The notes under the pieces were generated by a model. The model was given only the letters and a program-made list of their open reading frames with translations, was not told where the DNA came from and did not search any database. A program made the position numbers and the translations under genes. 64,000 nt of DNA from SZUA-229 sp036567985 (GTDB lineage Bacteria; Pseudomonadota; Gammaproteobacteria; SZUA-229): contig DATCTK010000089.1 in the NCBI GenBank assembly GCA_036567985.1, forward strand, positions 1 through 64,000. Direction: 5' to 3'. Of this stretch, positions 45,197 to 54,632 are shown one piece after another; the stretch's first letter is position 1; each line of letters begins with the position of its first letter.

Positions 45197-45342
45197 GGTG
45201 TGTTTCCTAAAAGCTGTTCAAAGCATAAATAAATCAATTACAATCTGCGCCGTACCCCGGCAACAATGGCCGAAACACGACCTGCTGCACTCAGTTATTG
45301 CACAGATTAACCTGCCCCCCCTGTCAGGCAGATGACCAATAC

Positions 45343-45358
45343 ATTACAAAGATGTCAT
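45343..45358. promoter_or_regulatory. Putative CusR/CopR-type operator
   Basis: ATTACAAAGATGTCAT forms an imperfect palindrome (ATTACA/TGTCAT arms, one mismatch) similar to the ATGACAAnnTTGTCAT core of the E. coli CusR box and to Pseudomonas cop boxes. It lies 68 bases before the cusR start and 147 bases before the divergent Met/His gene, so it could govern both. The match is not perfect. Confidence 0.55.
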
Positions 45359-45425
45359 CCTGGTGTAATCTTGCTGTAGGGAATGTCCCGCTAAACTGAT
45401 ACACACTGTAATAAGCGAGGCATCT

Positions 45426-46118
45426 ATGCGATTACTGCTGGTGGAAGACGAAATTAAAACTGGCGACTACTTGCGACAAGGTCTAACTGAAGCCGGCTTC
45501 CAGGCAACCCTGGTTAGAAATGGACTAGATGGTCACCACCTGGCAATGACCGAGTCATTCGATCTGATTGTGCTGGATGTCATGCTGCCCGACGTGGATG
45601 GCTGGCGCATAGTGCAGTCACTGAGGGAAGCCGAAAACCAGACACCCGTGTTGTTTCTGACCGCGCGTGACAGCGTGGATGATCGCGTCAAGGGGCTGGA
45701 GTTAGGAGCGGATGACTATCTGGTAAAGCCCTTTGCTTTTGCTGAGTTACTGGCGCGAGTGCGCACTCTGTTGCGTCGAGGATCGGCCCCACCTCTGACG
45801 GATCAGCTCAGAGTGGCCAACCTCACCCTGGATTTACCCAGGCATCAAGTGACACGCGCCGGCCGGAAAATCAGCCTCAGTCATAAGGAATTCTGCCTAC
45901 TGGAACTGCTGGTGCGACGTCAGGGTGAAGTGTTGCCACGTTCACTGATCGCCTCTCAGGTGTGGGACATGAATTTTGACTCCGATACCAACGTGATCGA
46001 CGTCGCCATCCGTCGCCTACGCGCCAAAATTGACGACAACTTCAAACCCAGGCTGATCCATACGGTACGCGGCATGGGTTACAAGCTCGACGCAGAAGCT
46101 GACAATGAAAACAACTGA
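45426..46118 (+). CDS. cusR: CusR-type heavy-metal response regulator (OmpR family)
   Basis: A 230-residue response regulator: receiver domain (MRLLLVEDEIKTGDYLRQGL, phospho-Asp in FDLIVLDVMLPDVDGW, Lys in DDYLVKPFAF) and an OmpR/PhoB winged helix (SLSHKEFCLLELLVRRQGEV, NVIDVAIRRLRAKID, RGMGYKL). Typical for CusR/CopR/PcoR/IrlR. It overlaps cusS by 14 bases. It should bind the nearby palindrome and activate copper genes under high copper. Confidence 0.95.
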   Translation: MRLLLVEDEIKTGDYLRQGLTEAGFQATLVRNGLDGHHLAMTESFDLIVLDVMLPDVDGWRIVQSLREAENQTPVLFLTARDSVDDRVKGLELGADDYLVKPFAFAELLARVRTLLRRGSAPPLTDQLRVANLTLDLPRHQVTRAGRKISLSHKEFCLLELLVRRQGEVLPRSLIASQVWDMNFDSDTNVIDVAIRRLRAKIDDNFKPRLIHTVRGMGYKLDAEADNENN

Positions 46119-47511
46119 GCGTCACCCACTTTCACTGACCGCCAGGGTGATGATTTTTGTCGCACTGGCCATCGGTATCAGCATGGTGCTGATTGGCCAT
46201 CTGGTATTGAATGCTGTTGAGCGCCATTTCACCGAACAGGACGCGGACGAGCTGAACGTGATTAACCAGGCTGTGGTGGAGACCTTGCAGAGTATGGATG
46301 ACCCACTGCAGCAACCAGAAGCTCTGTCTAATGCGGTCTCGGGACACCACGGCGTTTATTTTCAGGTATTGAACAACCGTGACCGGGTTATCTTCAGTAC
46401 GCCAGGCGCAGACTTCGCACAATCCGCCGCAGGATTATCCGCGGTTCAGAAAATTCACGCTGGAAACGTGAATATCTGGCACACAGATAGAACAACCTAC
46501 CGGGGCGTCGTCACACAGTTTGTCAGTGGCGATCAGGAATACCGAATTACCACAGCCATCGACATGAACTTTCACCTGCATTTTCTGCAGGAATTTCGCC
46601 GCAGCCTGTGGCTTATTATGATACTCACTGGCGGCGTGACTCTGCTGGCAGCATGGTTCGGCGTGCATCAGGGACACGCACCTTTACGAGGTCTATCGGA
46701 CAAACTGCGTAATATTCAGGCAGATCGTCTACATGTGCGGCTTGACCTCCGCAGCCTGCCCCTGGAGCTACAGGATATGGCCACAGCGTTTAATCAGATG
46801 ATCGGCCGACTGGAAGACAGCTTCACGCGGCTGTCACATTTTTCCGCTGACATTGCCCACGAACTGCGAACCCCACTGACGAATCTCATCACCCAGACCC
46901 AGGTTGCATTGGGTAAAGCAAGAACACTGGACGAGTACCGTGAGCTCCTCTACTCCAATCTGGAGGAACAGGAGCGTCTGGCCAAGATGGTCAATGATAT
47001 GCTCTGGCTGGCCAAGAACGACCATGGCCTTATCAAACCGGAGCTGGTAGCCCTGGATCTGTCTAGTGAGCTTAAGAAACTGTTCGAGTTTTTTGAAGCG
47101 CTAGTAGCGGAAAAGCATATTACCCTGTCCCTGGAAGGACATGCGCCAGCGGTAAGCGGTGATCGCGCGATGATGCGTCGGGCGATCTCAAACCTGCTGT
47201 CAAATGCCATCCGTCACACCCCGGCAGGTGAGCAGATACAGGTGCGCCTAAATCTAACAAGCAATAATATGGTGTCGCTGAGCGTGGCCAACCCGGGTGC
47301 CGAAATACCCGCAGAGCAGCTGAAACACATATTTGACCGCTTTTACCGTGCAGACCCGTCAAGAACACGCCAGAGTGAGGGTGCTGGACTCGGCTTAGCG
47401 ATTGTTCGCTCCATTGTTGAGGCACACGGTGGACGTGTCGATGCAAGATCGAATCGACACATCACCACATTCACAATCACGCTGCCCAGCTCAAAAAGTG
47501 AAAGTAACTGA
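46105..47511 (+). CDS. cusS: CusS-type heavy-metal sensor histidine kinase
   Basis: A 468-residue kinase with N-terminal TM (VMIFVALAIGISMVLIGHLV), periplasmic sensing domain about residues 35-165, second TM (LIMILTGGVTLLAAWFGVH), HAMP, and HisKA with FSADIAHELRTPLTNLITQT; ATPase domain has the N-box AISNLLSNAIRHTPAGEQI and G-box GAGLGLAIVRSIVEAHGG. Matches the heavy-metal sensor kinase (CusS/CopS) layout. Pairs with CusR. The gene ends the island about 165 bases before the tRNA fragment. Confidence 0.95.
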   Translation: MKTTERHPLSLTARVMIFVALAIGISMVLIGHLVLNAVERHFTEQDADELNVINQAVVETLQSMDDPLQQPEALSNAVSGHHGVYFQVLNNRDRVIFSTPGADFAQSAAGLSAVQKIHAGNVNIWHTDRTTYRGVVTQFVSGDQEYRITTAIDMNFHLHFLQEFRRSLWLIMILTGGVTLLAAWFGVHQGHAPLRGLSDKLRNIQADRLHVRLDLRSLPLELQDMATAFNQMIGRLEDSFTRLSHFSADIAHELRTPLTNLITQTQVALGKARTLDEYRELLYSNLEEQERLAKMVNDMLWLAKNDHGLIKPELVALDLSSELKKLFEFFEALVAEKHITLSLEGHAPAVSGDRAMMRRAISNLLSNAIRHTPAGEQIQVRLNLTSNNMVSLSVANPGAEIPAEQLKHIFDRFYRADPSRTRQSEGAGLGLAIVRSIVEAHGGRVDARSNRHITTFTITLPSSKSESN

Positions 47512-47675
47512 ATATTAAATTTTGTTCTTGTTAGGCTGACCACATTATCACCACCCGTTATTCTCTGTAAGAATTGTGCAATGTGCAGCCAATCGCAAAT
47601 AGCACTTATACATCACTTTAAAGACAAGCCACGTAATAAGTTATTGTTTATATTGTAAATATTTGATTATTTTTT
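47512..47675. other. Intergenic, island right edge
   Basis: AT-rich stretch from the end of cusS to the tRNA 3'-end fragment. No tRNA body precedes the fragment here, which shows that it is not a complete tRNA. No ORF or integrase gene seen. Confidence 0.5.
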
Positions 47676-47702
47676 GAGGTTCAAGTCCTCTTCTCGGCAC
47701 CA
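47676..47702 (+). other. tRNA 3'-end fragment, probable integration (att) site
   Basis: The 27 bases contain a T-arm (GAGG TTCAAGT CCTC), an acceptor 3' strand TCTCGGC, discriminator A and CCA, but the tRNA body is missing. The T-loop TTCAAGT and discriminator A fit tRNA-Leu best. Such duplicated 3' ends are left when an integrase inserts an element into a tRNA gene. Plus-strand orientation means the inserted DNA lies to the left, i.e. the metal genes; the intact tRNA should then sit left of the window. Confidence 0.7.
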
Positions 47703-48422
47703 TCACTTCTTAACTCACTGATTCCATTAAAAACAGTAGCTTACGACACTCTTTTGGGTACATTCGTGGGATACACCAGCCGTTTTTTAGAATCACCCTT
47801 TGTGAGTAAAAAATCCAGTTTAGCGTTTCATGGCAACTCATCGATTCACGGCATAACGAGTACTTCGCCCTCCACCGGGCAATTGCCTGAGACAGCATTT
47901 ACTCAGCAGATCAGCCCGGTCACGTGTGGTCGTTGCCTTAGTCACATCAGCAATGCTCTGGTATTTTCAGACATTAATCCCTGGTAGCAAGGCATCTCCT
48001 TCAGCTACCAGCAGTCAATTGAGTACTTTTATCTGGCGCGCGCTTAAAACAGTCTGACCAGGCTATTGCCAGAAATCTTTTTATCGATTACACGTTGTAT
48101 CGACTCTGCCCTCGCCGAATCGCTTTCGTTAATACGGGTAAAAACCCGGCAAGCCGCTGTGTACAGCGAATCGTTACAGACTCCCGTCTGGGCTTATGTT
48201 CATTGAGCTGATAATTAAAATCAGGCTAACTGGATGCTTGCCATAGCTACATAACAGCCTGCTAACGGTTGATTTGGGCGATTGGACGATTAACAGCTTT
48301 TAATCGACTCATAAGCAAATAAGCGAGCTCTATAAAACCTGTCATTAATTTTATAATCACCAAAAGAGTCAAATATGATCTGAGGCTCAATTATATTGAT
48401 TCTCCTGTATATTTTAGTTGAA
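47703..48422. other. Intergenic, no gene recognised
   Basis: About 720 bases between the tRNA fragment and the higBA promoter. Short frames occur in both strands but none has family motifs, a good ribosome binding site or length. It may hold remnants of integration. I see no clear repeat or RNA gene. Confidence 0.5.
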
Positions 48423-48443
48423 ATAGTCCCATTATGGGACTAT
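48423..48443. promoter_or_regulatory. Perfect palindrome upstream of higB, probable HigA operator
   Basis: ATAGTCCCA and TGGGACTAT are perfect 9-bp arms around TTA, ending 10 bases before the higB ATG; a TATATT box lies about 15 bases upstream. HigA antitoxins usually repress their own promoter by binding such palindromes. Confidence 0.65.
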
Positions 48444-48453
48444 CATCAACCTT

Positions 48454-48759
48454 ATGAGAATCATCGCCTTATCAACACTGAAGGCTTTTTGGGAAAGACA
48501 TCCAGAGTATATGGATGCTAAAGAACCAACTTTAGCCTGGTACCGCCATACATTAGCTGCCGACTGGAGTGCACCTGCTGATGTTAAACAGGACTTCAAA
48601 AATGCCAGCATCCTTAAAGATGGGCGTGTAGTTTTCAATATTGCGGGGAATAAATATCGTCTGGTCGTGTGGATCAACTATGCCTATCGAGTGACTTACA
48701 TCCGGTTCATCGGTACCCATGCGCAATATGAAAAATTCGTCAGGAACGAATTTTCATGA
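48454..48759 (+). CDS. higB: HigB-family toxin (mRNA interferase)
   Basis: A 101-residue toxin of the HigB family (PF09907-like): FWERHPEYMDAKEPTLAWYR, VKQDFKNASILKDGRVVFNI, and the conserved end AGNKYRLVVWINYAYRVTYI then RFIGTHAQYEKF. Such toxins cleave mRNA at the ribosome. Toxin precedes antitoxin, the usual higBA order. A 9-bp palindrome lies just upstream; the antitoxin starts 83 bases downstream and the primase-helicase after that. Confidence 0.92.
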   Translation: MRIIALSTLKAFWERHPEYMDAKEPTLAWYRHTLAADWSAPADVKQDFKNASILKDGRVVFNIAGNKYRLVVWINYAYRVTYIRFIGTHAQYEKFVRNEFS

Positions 48760-48842
48760 GCAGAGCGAGCCCGAAGGGAGAGGCTCATGGACGAGCCGAA
48801 TACAAAATTGATGTACAAACTATTTAATTGCCGGAGGAAACT

Positions 48843-49211
48843 ATGGACATCAAACCAATTAAAACTGATGCTGACTACCGAGCGGCATTAAAAGACATTG
48901 AAGGTCTGATGACAGCAGGTGTTGACACACCTGAAGGGGAAAAGCTCGACGTTATGGCCACCCTCATTGAGGCCTATGAAGCGAAGCATTTTCCAATGGA
49001 TTTACCCGACCCTGTTGAAGCCATCAAATTTGAGATGGAGCGTAAAGGCTTAACAGTAAAAGACCTTGAGCCCATGATTGGTAAAAGCAATCGTGTGTAT
49101 GAGATTCTCAACCATAAGCGCTCACTGACGCTGAAAATGATCTGGAAGCTACATAAAGGATTGGGCATTCCTGCGGAGTCGTTGATTAAACCACCGCAAG
49201 CGCATGCTTAA
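48843..49211 (+). CDS. higA: HigA-family antitoxin
   Basis: A 122-residue antitoxin: N-terminal region (MDIKPIKTDADYRAALKDIE, DTPEGEKLDVMATLIEAYEA) and an XRE helix-turn-helix (EMERKGLTVKDLEPMIGKSN, RVYEILNHKRSLTLKMIWKL). ATG at 48843 follows GGAGGAAACT. It should bind and neutralise HigB and repress the operon through the palindrome at 48423. Its last 8 bases overlap the primase-helicase ATG, so that gene is coupled to it. Confidence 0.92.
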   Translation: MDIKPIKTDADYRAALKDIEGLMTAGVDTPEGEKLDVMATLIEAYEAKHFPMDLPDPVEAIKFEMERKGLTVKDLEPMIGKSNRVYEILNHKRSLTLKMIWKLHKGLGIPAESLIKPPQAHA

Positions 49212-51573
49212 ACAAAAGCTAAATAGTAAACACTTTAAAAGCATTCGCGAAATAGAGACGCGGCTCGCAGAACTTGAAGACGAGAAGAAACAACTTTTAG
49301 ACCTTAGAAAGCAACTGCAAGAACCCTCGGCAATTGCACCCGAATCGAGTTCATATTCACCGGAACAAAAGATAGCCATATTCAGAAGCCTGTTTCGCGG
49401 ACGCACCGACATTTTTGCTAGTCGCTGGGTAAATAAACAAGGTCGTAGTGGTTACTCTGTCGCCTGCAATAATGAGTGGATACAGGGAATCTGCCACAAG
49501 CCCCGCGTTAAATGTCAGGATTGTAATCATCGACAATTCACGGAACTTACGGATCAGACAATTTACCGACACTTAGCTGGGCATCAGGTAGTTGGACTCT
49601 ACCCATTAATGCACGACAACACATGCTTCTTGCTTGCTACAGATTTTGATAAGGGGCAGTGGCAGGAAGAAGTAAAAGCAATGTCAACAGCCTGCCTGGC
49701 CTTTGAAATACCACATACAATTGAGATTTCACGCTCAGGCAATGGTGCTCACCTTTGGATATTTTTCAAAGAAAAAGTACCTGCCAAAGAGGCCAGACTA
49801 CTGGGTTTCGGTCTGCTCGACAAAACCATGGAAATCTATCCAAACCTGTCTTTTGAGTCCTATGATCGCCTATTCCCAAATCAGGATATTTTGCCCGAAG
49901 GTGGGTTTGGCAATTTAATCGCACTGCCTCTCCAACGAGAAGCGAGACTTGCAGGCAATAGCACTTTCGTTGATAGCAACCTCAATGTCATTAAAGATCA
50001 GTGGCAGCACCTTTCTCAAATTGAACCTCTATCTCATAAAAACCTGAGCAAACTGCTCACCCAGGTTTCACCAACCTCAGAACTTTTCGATGAACAAAAA
50101 GTTATCGAGATAAGGCCACCCTGGGAAATAACCGCCAGGGAAAAACCGCTCGAACTGAACAACCTTCCTGAAAAAGTCACAATAACACTCGCAAATCATA
50201 TTTATTTTGATTTAAGCGAAATCCCGAGCACCTTGGCAGTAAGATTACGACGTCTCGCCAGCTTTTCCAACCCCGTTTTCTTTAAAACCCAGGCACTGCG
50301 TTTTTCAACACATGGTATTCCACGATTTATTTCCTGTGCTCGAATAGAGCAAGGCTACCTGTCAGTACCTCGAGGTTGCTTAGATGATGCGCTTAAGCTA
50401 TTGAGCGAAAATCAGATAGAAGTCCTATTAGACGACAAGCGAGAGTTCGGAGCCAAACTCAAAAACATTAAATCGCAAGTTAAACTCAGAAAGAACCAAC
50501 AAGCCGCTGTGAAAGCCATGAGCAAACACGACTCAGGTATCCTTCACGCCCCTACAGCGTTTGGAAAAACTGTCACAGCCATTGGCATGATTACCAGGCG
50601 AAAAACCAATACATTGATTCTGGTTCACAGTAGACAATTGCTTGATCAATGGAAAGAGCGATTAAAAACATTTCTTCCAGGCATCGACATCGGAGTCATT
50701 GGTGGAGGCAAGAAAAAGCCAACTGGTATAATCGACATAGCTACTTATCAAAGCCTCATCAATTAAAATGAAAACTCAGTATCCGGACTTGTGCAAGACT
50801 ATGGTCATGTAATCGTTGATGAGTGCCACCACGTTTCAGCTCCTCGCTTTGAAATGGTATTGAACGAAGTCAGGGCCAGATACGTACTTGGCCTGACCGC
50901 AACACCGGAAAGGCAGGATGGACACCAGAAAATTATATTTATGGCGACTGGCCCCATTCGGTACAAAGTAAAAAACACCCAAAAAGAAAATTTCGAACAA
51001 CAGGTCATTGTTCATCAACTTTATGATATACCTCCAGGACGGTTAGTCCACTCAGATGAACGTCCAAAAATATCAGATGCTTATCAATGGATCATGGAGA
51101 GTGATGCACGCACAGGTCGAATTATTGACGATGTCCTCGTTTGTGTTCAGCAATCCAGACATCCCATAGTGCTGACTGAACGCAGAGAACATGCCGAAAC
51201 GATTAACACAATTCTACTGGAGAAAGGTATAGACTCAGTCGTCCTTAAAGGTGCTATGCGTGCTGGTGAACGAAAAGCTGTTGAGGATAAATTACCTACT
51301 GCTCAAGTTGTGGTTGCTACGGGTAAGTATGTAGGCGAGGGATTTGATCTACCAAGGTTAGACACCTTGTTCCTGGCCATGCCCATTGCCTGGAAAGGAT
51401 CATTAGCGCAATATGCAGGCCGTATACACCGGGAATCTGATGGCAAAGAATGCGTGACCATACATGATTATGTTGACTGCTCGTTACCCATACTGCAGCG
51501 CATGTTCAACAAGCGTGAGAAAATCTATAAAGCGATGGGTTACCAGATTGATTTCAATGAACAGGCATCCTGA
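49204..51573 (+). pseudogene. TOTE-type archaeo-eukaryotic primase fused to SF2 helicase, with in-frame stop
   Basis: One frame of 789 codons interrupted by TAA at 50764-50766 (codon 521). Residues 12-42: coiled coil. Residues about 55-290: TOTE conflict-system primase with a zinc knuckle (ICHKPRVKCQDC), metal Asp motif LLATDFDKG (147-149), SRSGNGAHLWIFF (176-188) and FPNQDILPEGGFGNLIALPL. From 430: SF2 helicase with Walker A PTAFGKT (450-456); after the stop come VIVDECHH, GLTATPERQDG and QYAGRIHRESDG. The stop falls between helicase motifs Ib and II, so normal translation would give a truncated, probably inactive helicase. Coupled by overlap to higA. Readthrough or sequence error are alternatives. 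Confidence 0.88.
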
Positions 51574-51914
51574 AGCGGCCAAAAGTTAAACGAGCTTCTG
51601 CTAACTTGTGATAATTTAGACTCCGAACCTCCTGCGTAAGCATTAGCCTGCACGAGCATTTCAATGCACTAGCTGGGGCAGAATAGATTGCCTGTAAGCT
51701 GAAACCACGACCTTCCCACCACCAATAACAAGCCACCCATTATTTTGACTGACTTTGTTTGGTGACAATGGTGCAGCTACCCCCCTTAATGCTTCAAAAT
51801 AATTCTCCTGGTACGAATTGAAACAATTAGCACTTAATATATCACTTGAAACACGAACCATGTAACACGAATCAATTAAAATATGCCTGATTTTTGAAAG
51901 GCCCTGGCAAACAA
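51574..51914. other. Intergenic, nothing recognised
   Basis: About 340 bases between the helicase end and the hybrid kinase end (minus strand), the convergent boundary between the defence-like operon and chromosomal genes. No clear terminator, ORF or repeat was identified. Confidence 0.4.
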
Positions 51915-54632
51915 TTAAGGTGCTGATGACTCCACCAGGTCTTTAATACACCTCAGCACATCGTCCGAAGTAAATGGCTTATGTAACAGGTTTTCATACA
52001 GCTCATCCTGCGCATACTCGGCCTTGATTGTGTCGCTATAACCACTGACCAGCTGGATTTTAATCTGCGGGAATTGCTGTTGCACCTGCCGAGCCAGTTC
52101 GTGGCCATCCATTTCCGGCATAATGATGTCACTGAACAGAATATCCACCGGCTGTGTTTCCAGTAATTCAAGCGCATCCCGGCCATTGGCTGCAGTATGT
52201 ACCTGGTAGCCGCTTTGCGTAAGAATTTCCGCGGTCATTGCACGCAGTGCTGGTTCGTCATCAACCACCAGGATGGATTCGTTTCCACGATAACGATTCT
52301 CACCTCCTCGATCCGATGCGATTGCATCAGGATTACCGGCAAGCTGTCGCGGCAGGTACAATGCAATTCGGGTGCCTTCCCCGGGTGTTGAGTCCACGGT
52401 TATAAAACCACCATTGGTTTGCACCAGGCCATACACCTGGCTCAAGCCCAGTCCCGCACCGAAATTGCCTTTGGAGGTAAAGAACGGATCAAAAATCTTT
52501 TCCTGCACGTCCTTGCTCATACCAATGCCGGTATCGGTAAAGCTGATCATCACATATTCACCCGATTCAGCCTGGGCATATTCACGACTGCCCCTGGACA
52601 CCGAGACATTTCCTGTTGCAATGGTCAGCTCGCCCCTGTTTTCTATGGCATGCATGGCGTTGATACTGATATTAACGATTGCATCTTCCAGGTCCCCTGC
52701 ATTAATCCACACCGGCCAGAGATCTTCCTGTAACTGGTATTGCAGGTTAATGCGTACGGTGAGTACTTTTTCCAGCATATCCTGTCGATCAAGTAACAAC
52801 ACATTGATATTCAGGGTTTCGTTTTCAGTTTGCTGTGGCCGTGAGAATGACAGCAGTTTTCGTGTCAGGCTGGCGCCACGTTCACCGGCATGATGAATTT
52901 CATTGATATATTTCTGTAATTTATCATCCTCTGCCAGCGAATCCTGAATCAGCTCGCTGTAACCGAGAATAACCCCCAGCATATTATTAAAGTCGTGTGC
53001 GATGCCACCGGTGAGTTTACCCAGTGCATCCATTTTCTGTGTGCGTCGCAGGGTTTCTTCATGCTGTTTGCGTTCGGTAATATCAATTGAAATACCGCAA
53101 ACCGCATAGATATTGCCCGCCTCATCCGTTAACGGGAACCTGGTGCTGGCGTAGGTATGCAGGCCATCTTCCTGCAGTGCAGTTTCTTCCACTTGCAGCA
53201 CACTGCCACTTGAGAAAACCGCAAGATCATTTTTACGCGCTTCCTCTGCAACGTCTCGCGCAAACACGTCATATAAATTTTTTCCGATGATATCCTCAGG
53301 CTGCATATTAAATGAACGCAGAAGCTGCTGGTTAACATAGCTGAAATCCCCCTGACGGTCCTTTACATAAATAACGGCCGGTGAGTTATCCATAATCGAG
53401 CGCAACAGTCGTTCACTTTGTGCTGCACTCTGTCGTAAACGGTATTTTTCCGTAACATCATTGAATATCAGCACCATACCGAGAATTTCATTATCCTGAT
53501 TACGAATTGGCGCGGCGGAATCCGATATATGATACTGCGCACCATCACGGGAAATCAGTGTGGTGTTATTGCTCAGAAAAACTGTCCTGCCGGTTTTAAT
53601 CACCTTATCAATCGGGTTCTCAATTATCTGTTGCGTTTCCGCATTGATAATTTTAAAAATATCGGTAATCGGTTTACCTGTCGCCTCATGCAGCGGCCAG
53701 CCGGTGATTGTTTGCGCTACCGGGTTCATGCGTGTTACCCGCCCGCTGGCATCAGTGGCAATCACCGCGTCACCGATACTGTCCAGGGTTACCCGCAGGT
53801 CTTCTTCCTGCTGCGCCAGTTCGCGATGCTGATCCCGTAGCTGTTCGGTGAGATCGGTCAGGTTACGGTTCTGGTTCTGTAAACGCGCAGCCATGGTGTC
53901 AAAACCGCTTGATATTTTACTGAACTCATCTGCCCCTGGCAGCTGTATACGCGCATCGTAATTACCGTTGGAAAATGCATTAATACCCTTAATAATCGAC
54001 TTGATACGGTTACGCATACTGAAATACAGCAACAGGAAACCCGCCAGCAGAATGCCGAAGTGAATCAATGTGATCTGGATAATTTCCTGTTGCTGCCGGT
54101 AGTAGAGTTCGCTTAATGTATGCTGCAAATTGTAGCTGGAAAACAGATAGGCATTGACGTAATCACCTTTACCCGGCGCGTGGGTGACATTATCCAGTGG
54201 ATAAAGCCCAATAATCATCTCAGCATCATGGTTAATATCTATCGACCCCAGATAACCCGCACCATCCCTCTCGACTATCAACTGCTGCACGTCTGGCAAA
54301 CCATTGACTGACACATCACGGTATTCGATTGAAGATGAATACTGAATCACGCCATGTTCATCGATAATGGCGATCAGTTCCATGGTGGGGTCACTGCTGA
54401 TTCGTGAAACTTCGCGGTGGATGGCATTGAAATCACCACGCAAATTAAAATCATTTACCGTGCCCTGCAATTGCACCATGCGTTGCCTTACCCGGCTGAG
54501 CTCGGATTTTTTTACGTCCTCGATCTGTTTCTGAAACACCATGGCATAGGTGTAATAGGACACACTGGCACTGGTTATCAGGGCGATAACCATAAACCAG
54601 ATAAGTATGGGAAAGCGTGAGAAAAAATTCAT
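51915..54632 (-). CDS. Hybrid sensor histidine kinase with PAS domains and receiver
   Basis: A 905-residue membrane kinase: N-terminal TM, periplasmic region about 30-180, TM2 (IHFGILLAGFLLLYFSMR), HAMP, two PAS domains (VTLDSIGDAVIATDASGRVT; LRSIMDNSPAVIYVKDRQGD), HisKA with GGIAHDFNNMLGVILGYSEL, ATPase G-box FGAGLGLSQVYGLVQTNGG and a C-terminal receiver (ILVVDDEPALRA, phospho-Asp in DILFSDIIMPEMDG). No output domain, so phosphate must pass to another protein. Begins with ATGA overlap after the substrate-binding lipoprotein gene. Confidence 0.95.
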   Translation of the reverse strand: MNFFSRFPILIWFMVIALITSASVSYYTYAMVFQKQIEDVKKSELSRVRQRMVQLQGTVNDFNLRGDFNAIHREVSRISSDPTMELIAIIDEHGVIQYSSSIEYRDVSVNGLPDVQQLIVERDGAGYLGSIDINHDAEMIIGLYPLDNVTHAPGKGDYVNAYLFSSYNLQHTLSELYYRQQQEIIQITLIHFGILLAGFLLLYFSMRNRIKSIIKGINAFSNGNYDARIQLPGADEFSKISSGFDTMAARLQNQNRNLTDLTEQLRDQHRELAQQEEDLRVTLDSIGDAVIATDASGRVTRMNPVAQTITGWPLHEATGKPITDIFKIINAETQQIIENPIDKVIKTGRTVFLSNNTTLISRDGAQYHISDSAAPIRNQDNEILGMVLIFNDVTEKYRLRQSAAQSERLLRSIMDNSPAVIYVKDRQGDFSYVNQQLLRSFNMQPEDIIGKNLYDVFARDVAEEARKNDLAVFSSGSVLQVEETALQEDGLHTYASTRFPLTDEAGNIYAVCGISIDITERKQHEETLRRTQKMDALGKLTGGIAHDFNNMLGVILGYSELIQDSLAEDDKLQKYINEIHHAGERGASLTRKLLSFSRPQQTENETLNINVLLLDRQDMLEKVLTVRINLQYQLQEDLWPVWINAGDLEDAIVNISINAMHAIENRGELTIATGNVSVSRGSREYAQAESGEYVMISFTDTGIGMSKDVQEKIFDPFFTSKGNFGAGLGLSQVYGLVQTNGGFITVDSTPGEGTRIALYLPRQLAGNPDAIASDRGGENRYRGNESILVVDDEPALRAMTAEILTQSGYQVHTAANGRDALELLETQPVDILFSDIIMPEMDGHELARQVQQQFPQIKIQLVSGYSDTIKAEYAQDELYENLLHKPFTSDDVLRCIKDLVESSAP

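Noticed and set aside
47560..47702. Complete tRNA gene
   Set aside because: Upstream sequence is AT-rich with no acceptor 5' strand, D-arm or anticodon arm; only the 3' end is present.
47754..47987. 77-residue frame after the tRNA fragment, possible integrase remnant
   Set aside because: No integrase motifs and no ribosome binding site.
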